Source: Brachionus manjavacas (Eukaryota; Rotifera; Eurotatoria; Ploima; Brachionidae). Taken from it: a stretch of DNA of 64,000 bases. Both the position numbers and the translations under genes were made by a program. How positions within the stretch are numbered: the first letter of the stretch is position 1; the number at the start of each line of letters is the position of its first letter. The notes beneath the pieces were generated by a model, which saw nothing but the letters and a program-made list of their open reading frames with translations, did not search any database and was not told the origin of the DNA. The DNA is taken from positions 5,890,001-5,954,000 of the forward strand of contig JAHQIY010000004.1 of assembly GCA_019054805.1 (NCBI GenBank), given 5' to 3'. Below, piece by piece: positions 1 through 12,785 of this stretch.

Positions 1-3000
1 CTCGTTTTGAACAGTGATTATGAATGTGAGGCTGACAAACAGCTTTTTGGCATGCTCGGCAATCAGTTGTCTCGGATTGTCAAAATTTAGCAGACAATAG
101 TGGAACAAAATTGGCAAGTACTGACTCCAGTCAAAGTCAGCGCCATCGTTGGACACAATCTCGCTGAGCAGCATCAGCGAAACACTGCCGCGCTGTATAT
201 TGCTGAAGTGAAAGTAGTGGTTGTGGTGCAGATAGTTGTTGTGATAGGAAAATAGCGGCATGTAGTCGTGGTTGTTGACGAAATTTTGCTGATGATGATG
301 GTGGCCAGAGTGGTAAAGTATTTTGTTGAGTGGACAAGCGTATGATTGAAATTTGACTGGCAGTGGCAACTGGGACTGGTCCAATTTTAGCTGGGGCGGG
401 CAAAGCTGGGATTTTTTCATATTTGGGCTCAATTCAGGCTCCGATTGAGAGCTGTCAGTGTCGGACAAATCCGAGTCTTCGTACTCTTCGTCTTCTAGAT
501 TAAAATCGCTCTGGTTGGCAAACTCTAGACTTTCGTACAGCTCTTCGTCGTCCTCGTCCTGATTGACAAAATAGATGGAGGATTTTTTGCAATTGCTGGC
601 GAGCTTGGGCGACGGCGGTGGCGACGCCGGCACAGTAATCACCTTCAAATAGCGGTAAAAGGGAAATTGAGTTTCTTTTGATATGTGTGCAGTGAAGCTG
701 TCAATCATTTCAAGCTCATTGACCAGCTCGTCAATAATTCTCTCGGGACACACTCGCGACAAATAGCAAACAATTCGCTTGCCATGCGAGAGCATTTCAT
801 ACGGAGCCAGACTGATCATCACATACACAAATCTGCATATTATTTTTAGGTTTGAGCGCCACGTAGAGGCCAATGTGGCCCACAAAACTTCCAATTCAGC
901 GCCAAAACTGTCCGAATACTTGCACGTCAAATAGAACAGATTGTTCAAGGCCAAATGAGTTGCTTCCACTGAGCCACAGCCGGACTCTAGCTGAAGAACA
1001 TTGTTCAAATTTGTCTTGTTGGTGTCTGTGACCACGTTTGGGTTGATTAGCTCTATGTTGTAGAACCATGGAACTAGAATGTTTAGAATTGTGCGTCTTA
1101 GACTAAACGATGTGCACGACTCAAAGTGACTAGTCAACTCGCTGAACACGTACATTGTTTGGTCGGGATTTTTTTTGGCCAAGTATTCACTAATAAACGG
1201 CTGACTCTTGGACGCGATGACCAGCGAGTTTATGATGTCAAAGTCAATTGAGAGAAAAGAGCCGATCGGGTCAATGTTGCTGGTGGACAAGTGTGCTGAT
1301 TTCGAGTCCAATTTGGCCTCGAACGCGTCCTGCAGAAAATTTTTGTTCATTGCTCGAAGCAAAGTGACACTAGCCTCGTGAATGTTGAGACGAGTGGAGC
1401 CCACATTAAGCAGTGTGACGCTGAGTATCGAGCCCAAATAAATGGACTCGAACGAGGACTTTAGCAGGTTGTTTCTGGACAAGCTATTCGGCTTGGTTTG
1501 ATTCAAATAGTCTAGATAGACTTTGCTCAGGCTTAGAAAGCAAAGATCGGCAATTTCTTGGGACAAAGTGGCATAGCATTTGTCAATGACCCAGTCGAAC
1601 ACTGGACTTACGTTTAGACTCAGGTTAATGTTGGTGCCACTTGGCGTCTTTTGGCTGGTTATTGTGTACAAGCTCAAGTCGAGTATTTGAGTAAGACAAT
1701 TGGTGGCCAGTGTGTACGCCTCGTTGCACACTTGGTACTTGCAGTTTTCGTACAACTTCATCTCTGAGTTGACCACTTCGACCAAATTGTTGAGCCACGC
1801 GAACACAATTGAACTTTTGCTATGGGCATACTCGAGCACATTGCCACTGTAGAGCAGCGCTGCGCACGCTCTTGCCGCTGCCAACTCCAGCTCGTCATAA
1901 AAGTGGTAGCAATTCAAATGGGCATAGTGGTTTTGGTGAATGCACAGGGCACTTTTGCCACTCAACTTTCCCTGGTCTTTGGCATTGATGCAGAATCTAC
2001 CGCTCCATTTTGTCATCAAATTGAACAAATTGTGTCTGAGCGAATCGTTGAATATGACCGAGCGCTTCTCTTTGGCCACCGAGTCTATAAACTTGTACAC
2101 AAACATGCTGAAGTGAAGTCGTATTTGATTCAAATGGTCGTAGGACTTGTCGCCTTCGCTTTCAACATAGCTGTAAATGGTGTCGATAAAATCGACGAAA
2201 ATTTTGCGCATTTGTTCGTCATTGAAATGCTGCAGATTGGTGGGGTTTTTGTACGTGTCCATGATGCGCCTTGACAGGGTCTTCTGCTCGGCCATTAGCT
2301 CAAATATTCTGACCAGCGCCAATCGGGCCAAGTCCTTTTTTTTAAGGCGCCTAATCTTGTCCTGTCTCTTGAAGTCAGAAGTTTCCTTGATTATGGGATT
2401 GAGTTCTTCGATGAGGTCGCGCTGCGCCTCAATGTTGATGCGGCCCAGACCGCGGATTATTATCTCGCGGAAGTAGCTCATGTCACATTTTAGATAAGGC
2501 ACTATTATTTTGATGAGAGATGTGTGCGTGCCAAAATTGGCATAGAATTTAGAAGTGGACTCGACTATTGTGAAGTCATAGTTGACTGCGGTAGATGTGG
2601 TATTTAGGTTTTGACTAGAGGACACGTTGAGTGGGTCCTGGACACGACTCGTGTATTTGCGATACTCGTTCGAGTAGAGATCTTGGTCCGAGCCGGTTGT
2701 GAGGCAGCATGCGCCGATCAAATAGTTTTTCCACAAATTCAAGTTGATGTCTCTTTCGCCAATTTTGCGCGATCGCTCCAAAGCGTTGTTGCCGAATAGA
2801 AGCGAAGTTCTGGCGGGCTCGTGCGGCTCGTTCGGGTCCACAAACGGCAGTATTTGCTGCAGACGAGCGAAAATGAAGAGCCAGGCGTCGGCACGCGCCT
2901 GCGGACACTTGGTAAATATGAAATCGTAGGCAAAAAAGGTGGCCAAGCACTCGGTCCAAGGGTCGAATGTGAACACGTAGTTGAGGCTGTTGGCAGGTGG

Positions 3001-6000
3001 CGCGCACTTGTCTTGGCCAAGTTTGGCGCCGTTCGAAGGCTCCGATGTAGAGCTCGCTTCGATTTCGCTCAGCGGATCGTCTGTGGACATGCTTGGCGCC
3101 CGCTGGTTTTTGGGCAACGAGTTTGTTTGTGTGCTGTCGCTGTAATTGGACAAATTGACGCAAGAGTCCCAAATGACCGACTGGTCAATTAGATAGGCGA
3201 GATCGACGCGCGTGTTCTGAATGCTCAAGTTTATGTTCAAACACTGCAAGTGAAGATTTTTGATCGCCTGAATCGCTGCCACGTCCAAAATGTCAATGGC
3301 ATAGTTGTGCATTGTGTAAATTTTGAAGCACTTGGTCATCTCGCCAATTTGTTTGCACTCCTGCAGAATAAAGTGGCCAAAGCGGCGTCGTTGGACACTC
3401 GAGTGGCATAGAGTGAACAGAGAAAAGCCTTCCAGGTGGTACAGAATTTGGCACGAATCGTCCAAATTTTGTTGGTCGGACACGGCGCTTTTCCACGAGT
3501 TCAACAGCTGAATGAGCATTTTGAGCGCGTTTTCAATCAACTTGGGAAACATGTCGCTAATTTCTTTGAGTATAAAATTGGTGAAGCCAGTAAAGATCGG
3601 CTTTCGCCAAGTTGGATAATTGCATATCAAAGTTCTGAGGGTTTTGAAAGCGGTCAGCTTTAGCTCGTCATCTAAATGAATGGTAAGTCTGGTTAGTATT
3701 TCGACCAGTTCTGTTTCTCTAAAGCATGGCATTAGCCTTGGCATTAGAGCGATGCAAGTGCGGAACAAATTCAATCTTGATCGCATGTCCGAGCTGAATA
3801 TGGACTCTTTTTGGCTGTTGAACGCACTCAGCTCATCCAAATTTTTCTGCTCGTCTTGAATGGGGTCGATTTGAGAGCCGTCTTCGGTGCTAGCCGAGCC
3901 GGTGTTCTCGGGCCTGGTCATCAAGTATCCGCGTCCAATTGTGGTGTCCAGGGTTTTTAGAATGTCCTGAAAGGCGCGTCGAACATGGTCAAAGTAAATG
4001 CCGAGGCCTATTTCGCGGCTCAAAGGGTCGCCAAGTGTTTGATTGGGATAGATGGTGAGTTGATCGGTGTCGGGAGTGGTGAAATTGGACGGTATTACCG
4101 GTGGATTGGAATTTGGATTTTCTTTTTGGTATTGTAAAGTGTCTGATATTGATATGAACGCTTTGAGGCCTATTTCCATCCGTAGAGGCAAAATGATCAT
4201 GTTTTCTTTGCTATTTTTGAATATTTGACTTCCCAGCGAAACTCCGGTGGACACGGAAGACTGGACCGAACTCGACTGTGTGCTGGCACTTGCCGCAGTC
4301 GACTGGTCGCCAAAATCTGCCGAGTTCTGATTCACATCGATTGACAGTAGCTCGTAAATTATTTCTTTCATGGCATAGTCCAGTTTTTCGTACGCTATGT
4401 AATTTATCATTTTTACAAAGAGATTGGCCGGCATTTCTTTGGGCATTACCAATTTGCTGCCTTTGGGAAACAAGCTTTGCACAATGGTATTCAATCGGAC
4501 GTTTGTGTCGCTTGACTTTTCGCCCTTTATTCGAATCATGTACACCCAGACTAGCCGTATGATGGACTCGAGCGCTATTCGGGACAAAGTGGTCTCTTTG
4601 GACTTCATTTGCTGGAAGCACAATTGGGCAAAATTGAACCAATAGTTGAGAAAAAATTGCTTTTGACTGACACATAGAAGACAGGTGAGCAGCGGAAGAC
4701 AGGCCAAGCGGTGTTTTGACTTGGCTGACATTTCCAAAGCGTGATGGTAAAGTATGTCAACAAACGACTTGAGACACGGCACATTCACTTCGTTCTTCAC
4801 AATTCCGATTATGGGCACAAGTATTTCGACAAACAGACCGGCCAATGTGTGCTTAATGTCCTTGTCTTTTACATCGACGAAGTACTGGGCCAAGTCGTTG
4901 AGGAACTGAAACGATGCTTCGAAGTCCTCAATGGGCACCATTTTTATTCGAATAAATTTCATGCCCATTAGAAGTTTTATGATACTCTGGCTTGAAATTA
5001 AGGTCTGGTTCATGTTTGGCGTCGAGTTTACACTGAGTGGTTGGCTTTGGGAATTTACGCCTGGCGAAGAGATTTGTTGTGTAGACATGGTTGACTGCGG
5101 GTTGATGGTTTGACCTGACAAACTGGACGAAAGTGTTGACGCTTGATTGGGCGACTTGTTCGATTTTAATCGCTCGAATTCGATTAGGAATCGTTTTTTT
5201 ACCAGAGCAAAGCGAGAGTGGGCCATGACGCCGATGCATTCTGCAAAAAGGTCGATCGTAAATCGATTATCCAGATAAAGCTGATGATGCTGATAAAAAG
5301 AAGATGACGAATTGGCAAATGTTTCTTTGGGAACGAAGCGTTGAAACGATAAATCAATTATGTAATTAAGTAAATCATCGATTCCTGGATGAAAAGGAAG
5401 CTAAAAAATAATTAATCAAAAATTTTTTAAATTTTTTATTTTAAGAAAAATAAATATTTAATGTTTAGTTTAAATTTTTTTCAAATATTTCGAGTGAAAA
5501 TAAAATAATTTTTTTCCAAAATTATGCCGAAAGGTTTTTTGATGTTTTTTATTTTTCACATTAAAAATCTTCGAATAAAAGATCTTCAATTTGGTTTTAG
5601 AAATATTTTTTGATTTTTTGATTAAAAAGAATAAAATATAAGATTTTTTAAATTAATATTTTTTTCAATTCAAAAAACATCACAAACCTTACTAAACAGA
5701 TAAAAGTGAATTTTTACCGATTTTTTGGTGTCAACTGTAGTACCAAAGTACCAAAACGAACCTGCATTACCGAAACCTAAACCTTCCAGCATGCAGCTTC
5801 AGAATTTAAATTATTTTTGTATTTTTTTGTATAAATATGAATTACTTCAAAAATATTAAAAAAATTTATTTTAATTATTTTTTATAAATGCAAAATGTTA
5901 GGTTTAGCTCCGTGTGATTCGGCTTCGATTTTAGAATTGAAGAAAAAAAAATAATTCAAAAACTTTAAAATTTATTTTAAATTTTTTTTATCTTTTTATT

Positions 6001-7153
6001 TTTTTTTCAAATAATTCTACAATACTGGTAAAATTTTTGTTTTCATAAGTAAGAAATAAATTCTTTTTTTTTAAATTTAGGTCTTTTGATTTTAATTATG
6101 CAGTATCTGTTCAAAAAAATGAAATGTTGAATCATTATCTTGACAACAGCTAATAATTTAAGCACATTTTGAGTCTTATTTAGATACAAAAATATCAAGA
6201 TAATTTAAAAATAAGTAATTCATTAAAAATTAGCTTTCACCGCGTGTTAATTATAATACCTTAAGTTTTATTCTTGATTTTAATTAATTTATTTTACCTG
6301 TTTTAAAATTTCTTTTAATGCTGAACACAAAATACAATTTACCATTAACTTAAAAAAAATGTAAGCTTTAAAATTAAAAAAAAAAAAATACTTCTTTTCG
6401 TTCATCGAAAATATCGCTCTCCCTAACAATTAAAAATTTTTTTTTACTTTAATATTAAATAATTAAAAGATAAAATAATTACATTTTGGCTTGCATCAAG
6501 TGTTGTTTCGTTTTTAATGCTGCTTTAGATGACGAATTTAGAGGATTTGAGTCATTCTGTTGCTGATTCTGAAGCTTCAAATAAGTTAAATTCGAGATTT
6601 GAGCCTCGTGCCACATTAACAAAGTTCGAACAAGCGATGGTAGACTTTTTTCGGCCACTTGGGCCATAGTTGCCATCAATTTATCAAAATCAGGATCTTC
6701 ATTTTTTTGAAAAAACTCTCTTAAAGACTTTTCCTTAAAATTAGTAAATTTACACATAAAAAAAAAATACTAATTTTCTCATACCCGTTTGTCGCCATTC
6801 ATTATCAAACTTATTTTCCTAGAACTTAATTGCATAAATTTAAAGACAATTAGATTCATCAGGTATTCTCCGGGTTTTTTGTTTTCTATTTTGAAAAAAT
6901 CGTCGTCAATATTTACATTAGGTACGGACGCAATTAAATTTTTTAAGTTTGAGGACAAATTTTGTGTTTGTTTGAGAACACCCCATGGAAGCTTGGCATA
7001 ATAGTGTTTCTCTAGATTGACGCTTGGCACCGGCGATTTACAATAGCTCGAATCGGCTTCAATCCTTTCCGTATTGGTCGATGTGTTAGCGGATTTCAAT
7101 GGTGATTCCACAGATGAATCACCATTTGTACCACTCATGCTTGCTTCAATCAT
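1..7153 (-). CDS. fry: Furry (FRY/FRYL) homologue, N-terminal part, runs off the left edge
   Basis: Furry is a giant HEAT/armadillo-like scaffold that works with NDR/LATS kinases in cell shape and spindle control. Exons I read on the minus strand: 7153-6785, 6733-6483, 6422-6392, 6348-6298 and 5400 to beyond 1, about 2,034 codons in the window. Splice phases agree at every join, and the small introns are 51, 60 and 43 bp. Family landmarks include KPGEYLMNLIVFKFMQLSSR near residue 105, then EDPDFDKLM, DFEASFQFLNDLAQYF, LAGLFVEILVPI, NVPCLKSFVDILYHH, CLLCVSQKQFFLNYW and FPKGSK. The exon ending at base 1 still matches the middle of FRY (LPILFHYCLLNF), so the C-terminal part lies to the left. The 5.4-kb exon is clearly less AT-rich than the rest of the window. 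The 897-bp intron at 5401-6297 holds nothing I recognise. The start at 7153 opens MIEAS; a later start or further 5' exons cannot be excluded. Confidence 0.93.
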
Positions 7154-10100
7154 TTTTAAACAAAATAAACTGCTTGCACATTATTCAATGTTTACTTAAA
7201 GATAATTCTAATTATGATACAGAACAATGTCTTGGTGAAAAAGTGAAATTAAGATGAAACAAAGAGCGAAATATTTATTTTTATTTTTTAATATTATAAT
7301 AATAATATTTAGCTTGCAAATAGTTGCAAGCTCAGCATTCTTGAATTATGAACACATACGTGTAGCTGAGTATTATTTTTGATTTAAAAAAGGCCTGAAA
7401 AACTATGCAAAATTATTTTAATCGGATGATGAATACATAATTAGATAAGAAAAACGGGTGCAGATGGAACCTTTAGGTGAAAGAACTGAAAACATTTTCC
7501 TTTTTTTTAATTTTTTTGAAAAGTATATTTTTAAATTAGATGATTTTAACCCCACAATATCTCAAATATTCGTTCTTATGTGGGATGTCAAAATTACATA
7601 AAAAAGTTCGCTTCTCACTCTTTATCTTGATTTTTTTTAAATGCGAAAAAGAGTCTAAATTAATACTTATATAATAGAGAAAAAATTTTCAAAATTATCT
7701 AAAAATGTACACTAAATTGCAACAGGTGACTCATGATTCCAGAATCAAGAAAAAATTTTCACGCTATTCTAAAATTTCAACAAAATTAATTAAAAATCTA
7801 ACCATGGTATTTTTAAATAACAAATATTCTTATTTTAGTTCGAATAAAAATAAACTTTTGATTTGAAAAAAATAATTCAAACATAAAGAAAATTTTAAGC
7901 AAATCTATCTCCATATTTTTCTTTAGGAATTTCAGAATGCTGCCATTCAACTAAACATTCGAGTTTATGTAGATGACTTGAAAAATTCAAATAAATTTTT
8001 TTTTATTTAATTTACATTAAAATTGGAAACTCTTAAATTAAAAAAAAAGTTATATAGAAAATTTTGATAAATCCACATGCCTTGAGTGTTTTTTTTTGAT
8101 CATAAGATATTCATAGTCAACTGATCGATTTTTAGTACAAGACCTCTTGAAAAAACTTTTTCAGTCATACTTAATCAAAATCGATAAACAAAAATGAATA
8201 AATTATTTTGAAATTTTTTACTTTTAAAGAATAGAAATCATATGTTTCCAAATAGGATAACAGATCAAAACTAAACGTAAGCTAATTAGCAATTTGTTTT
8301 TATATCTAATCTCAAAACAAATTTTTTTTGTAAAAAATCTGCTTGTCCATCTAGTAGTAAGACAGTGATCGAACGATTTTTTTAAACAAAAATGCTTTTT
8401 GCTAAATTTTAAATGTTCGACGTGTTTTCCCATTATAATAATAAATATTATCACTACTAAGCAAATAAAGTCGTCAAGCAAAATTAGTCTAAAAAATATT
8501 AAATTGTTCCTAAATATCTTTTGCATTCGTTATTTACTAAAGGTTGCAAATTAAGTTAGATTAACTAAAATGGTAATTGACAAAAAGTAAATTTTTGATA
8601 AATAAACTAACATTTCAAATAATTTAATTTTGTACATTTGATTTAAAGTCTCATTTAATCAAAATTAATAATTATTCAGCTAAAATTTCTAATTTGGCAA
8701 ATATGAAATAAGCAAAATTCCAAAAAATTAAGTTTTTTTAACTGATTTTTTATAAGCCAAAATTTATACCTCAAAAATTTTATCAACTTCATCTACATTT
8801 TTAATTTTGAAATAATAAATTTTCTTAAAATCGACTTTAAAGTTTTTTTTTAAAGAAAATTATTACATAACTTTTCTAAAATAAATGCGCCTGGGCGTAA
8901 GCTTTTAATAAAACAAAAACTTTATTTTAAAATTTGTTTTCTTTGCGCTTAAGAATCAGTCTATGAGATTAATAGAACAATAAATTAAACAAATTTTTTT
9001 AATCTTGCATCTATTTAGAAATTATTGAATTTTTTTTTTCAGAAAGATTAGAAAATCAGCTGTACTTTGAATCATTATTAACGCCAAATAAAGAAAACAC
9101 AAAAATTTGGTAGATTGGACATTATTTTTAAGATGCTAAATTATAAAAAAATCGAAATAAATTTTGACCCCTAATGCATAAATGATTACTTAAATGTTAT
9201 TAAAATTCAGTTCTCTTTTTGAAAATTAAATTCCTATTTAAAATTTATGTTTAATATTTCATAGTTAAGTTTGTATAAAAACAAAATGATTTTCATATAT
9301 ATTTACCTAGAAAATTATTAGTTCAAAATTTTGAAAATATCCTATCTTATTCTATTTTGTTTATTTTCTAATTAAGTATATGTTCTTTTCTATTTATCAG
9401 AATATATAAAATTTTTTGACTAATTCTGTTTTTTGTAGTAGTAGTAGGAGTACATAATGATGCGACCCTATAGCAGGTAAAGCTCAGCTAAAAGTAAATA
9501 TGTAAGTAAATGTATTCTTTTTGAATGTAAACAGCTTCCAAAACTTTTACTTTTGGCTCGATTTGCTTATTTATATTTTGCATGTCAAGTCATCTACCCA
9601 ATTTATCTTTTAAAGCGATTTTTGATTCGGAATTAACAATGCTTTGAAGTAGGCTATTTCAAACGTTCCTAATTCGATTAGAAAATAAAAACGCTACATA
9701 CAACTATTAATTTCCTACCAAAAATGTTGCTATCTCCTTGATTTCTTTCGGTTCTTTTTTATTTTTAAAAAGATTCAAAAACATAACAATGAAACCGAAC
9801 AAACTAATAAAAAATAAAATTTTGAATTTAGCTTATGAAAAAGGTTTCTTTGGAATAATTATCAAATTTTTTAAGTGGAAAAATCTGAAATGTAAACATT
9901 TCTAATTAAGTTAAAAACTTTAGTTATTTTTAAAAATATAACCAGTTTTTGACAAATATTTTAGACATTAAACAAAAATTCTCAAAAATTAATTAATTAT
10001 GCCTTTATGAAGAGTTTTCACTCAAAACAAAAAATTGTTGGACTTTTTGATTAAATAAGTCATTATTTATTTTTTGTTGATAGAAATCAACATTTAACTA

Positions 10101-12785
10101 AAAATTAGCTTGAAAATATCTTATTAGAAATAATTTTATTGTCAGAAGTTTTGTGAAAATTTCGCTTAAAATTCATGCTGATCTATCAAAAGTTATTAAA
10201 TAATTTAAAAATCTGCTTGATTTCATAAAAAAAACTGGTATAAGTAAAATAAAAAATGAAACCTATGGATCTGCGATTAAAAAATAATTAAAATTCTATC
10301 CTTGTAAAGCGTTGACAAAATATTTCAATTCTTTTTTAAATCCCTTTAAAAAGATATTTATTAATGTCAAATTATACAGCTTATATCTTAGCTTTAATTT
10401 TGATTTTTAATATGATCAAAATATAAATAAAAATTATTCTTAATTTTTTTTTAAAAGAAATATTTGCTAGAATTGTAGAATTTTGATAAATAAAAATTCA
10501 TGAAATACCGAAATTAATTAAAATGATATGACTTATGCAATTAAAAAAAATGATAAAACTTTTAAGTTTATTTTAACTTAAATTAAATTCAAGATATTTT
10601 AATAAAAAATGAAACAAAATAAGCCCTACATCACTCGATATTAAAAAGTCTTTTATTCAATTTTTAAATCATTAATCTTTAAACTCGTATTTATTCCTTT
10701 TAAATTAAGGATCTAGAAAATTTCAACTTTTTATATGATCTGAAATTTTTTCAAAACTAAAAGAAAATAAATCTTTAAATATAATACCTAAGTTTCAAAT
10801 GAGATTTTTTAAAACAAAATAAATTTAGCTTAAAATTAGGGTTTATAATTTTGGTTACCTTTCTTGTCAAAATTTATGTTCGCAAAAATATCAAATTTAA
10901 CTCAATCATATTTAAAAATTAGAATACTTAAATTACTATTACAAATGATTAATTAGCCAAAATGCATGGGATATAAAAATTCCATTATCTTTATACTAAA
11001 ATTCAGTTCATATTCCTTAAAATAAAATCATCAGAGAATAATTAAAAAATTTCTAAAGCTCGATCTATAAGTTTATTTAGTTATCGAAAATTCATAAATA
11101 AAAAAAAATTTATATTTATGAACACTTTGATTCAATATTTTGGGAAATAATGCATTTAATTAATTATTAAGATAAAAATGAGCATAGATATTCTTTTACT
11201 TTATTAGATAGACGCAACAACTTCAATAAAAGTTTTTTGAAAACCTTTGCTGTAATTAAAAGAAAAGCAATTTGGTAATTTTATTAAATTAATAAATTCT
11301 TAAACTTACAATCAGTAAAAATTAAAAAAAAAGACAGGCAGTTTATTTGAATTTTTGCAAATTATCAAATATTATTAAATTCTAGTTTACAGAAATTTTT
11401 TATAAAATGTAAATCCTTTTAAATCAGCAAACAAACTAAAAATTATGATTAACCAAATACTAAAAAGCAATTTATTTTATATATATTTCTTTTGATTTTG
11501 TACTATTAATAATGTTTGGAGATCAATTAAAAACCACTAGAGATAATTTGATAAACCATCACTGTTTGATCAAAATTTTGAAATATGATCTTAACAAATC
11601 GAGCGTTAATAATCTAAAAAAAATTTAACTTTGGTGTTTAAAATTTCATTAAAATTTAAAAATTAAAAGCTAATTTTTGATTAATTTTTTTATCAAAAAT
11701 TATATCAATGAAATATATTCATAAAGCATTAAATAAGACTAAAATATTTTCTTTTCAAAAATTTATGATATTTATGAATTTATGATTAGTTTTTAAGATG
11801 CAGATTCCGAATATGATATCGATGTATTAAAAAATTTGATTGTGTCGATTTTTGCAGGAACTTAAATCATTAATTTTTAAGTTAATTTAAGTTAAGTTTA
11901 GAAATTTTCTAATTAAAAAGTTCAATTAAAGATAATCCCTATTAACCAAACCAAAAAGTTTATTTCCGTCATAGACTTTTGTTTATGAATAAAAAAGTTA
12001 ATTCAATTTTAGATAGGTCTAAAATTTTAATAAGTTGAATTGAAGGTGTCAAAATACAAAATCATCTAAAAGTTTATTTATTTTTGATTAAAATCTTGGG
12101 TTTTTAAGAAATAAAAGATATAGAATTTGTCTAAACATTATCATTTTAGTTTTTAATATAAAAAAGATTTTTTTTACAAAATATTTCAAATCACTAAGTA
12201 AAGTTATATTCGTGGAAATCAATTTAAAATCTTCAGGCCTAAGTTACAAAATAATGATGCATCAAGAACCAATCCAATATGTGGTTTTACAAACTTTTTA
12301 ATTTACACTTACAATAGCACTCTTTTTATTTCAATAATTTATTTAGACTTCAGCATAAACCTTATCCTTCAGCAAATATTATGAATCAAAAGAATAATAA
12401 TCTATTCAATAAAATTTTTTTCTAGCTTCTCACATCTTCTTTATTTTTTTAACGAAAACTAAAAGTAAACTCAGAGAAAATTATGAAACTAAACCAGTTT
12501 TTTATCGTATCGTCAATTTGTTTTAAAACAAGTTTTTTTTGGTTTCGAATTTGATGAAACTTAATGAAACTGTTTTTGGTTCAGTATGGAAACGCATAAG
12601 AAGTGTTTTTTAAAGATAGCTCCAAAAAAATATGCGTAACCCATTTTGAAAATCTATTTTGATCATTTTTAAATTTAAACATTTAATTTTGAAACTAGAT
12701 TATTTATCTTGATATCTAAAATCTTTAAATAGAACATCTAAAGTCAGTCATATTTCAATTTTAGAATTTAAAATTAGAATTAGAA
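7154..12785. other. AT-rich spacer between fry and the peptide transporter
   Basis: About 5.6 kb without a gene I can support. It is dominated by A/T runs and has short open frames only. The fry and SLC15 genes start at its two ends and point away from each other, so promoters for both should lie here. I see one LINE tail (listed separately) and a small 9-bp stem hairpin near 7312-7333 (AGCTTGCAA, four-base loop, TTGCAAGCT). No conserved motif can be assigned. Confidence 0.6.
9430..9710 (-). mobile_element. Decayed LINE 3' end (CR1/Jockey-like), minus strand
   Basis: Read on the minus strand, three frames together resemble the C-terminal tail of CR1/Jockey-type reverse transcriptase ORFs (FFSNRV...WNSL, then SES..ALKDKL). 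The stretch ends in a short TAC trinucleotide run (GTAGTAGTAGTAG on the plus strand at about 9437), a common LINE 3' tail. Several frame breaks show that it is old and 5'-truncated. The copy at 40485-40925 has the same orientation and a similar trinucleotide tail. Confidence 0.5.

Noticed and set aside
1822-5239. Many open frames of 60-185 codons on both strands
   Set aside because: They are other-frame and antisense shadows of the large furry exon, favoured by its higher GC content; none resembles a protein family and the furry frame itself is conserved throughout.
8224-8526. 100-codon minus-strand frame rich in I, F and L
   Set aside because: Low-complexity translation of AT-rich DNA, no splice or family support.
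9437-9450. GTA trinucleotide run as a plain microsatellite
   Set aside because: Only four repeats, and its position at the end of LINE-like coding sequence fits a LINE tail better.
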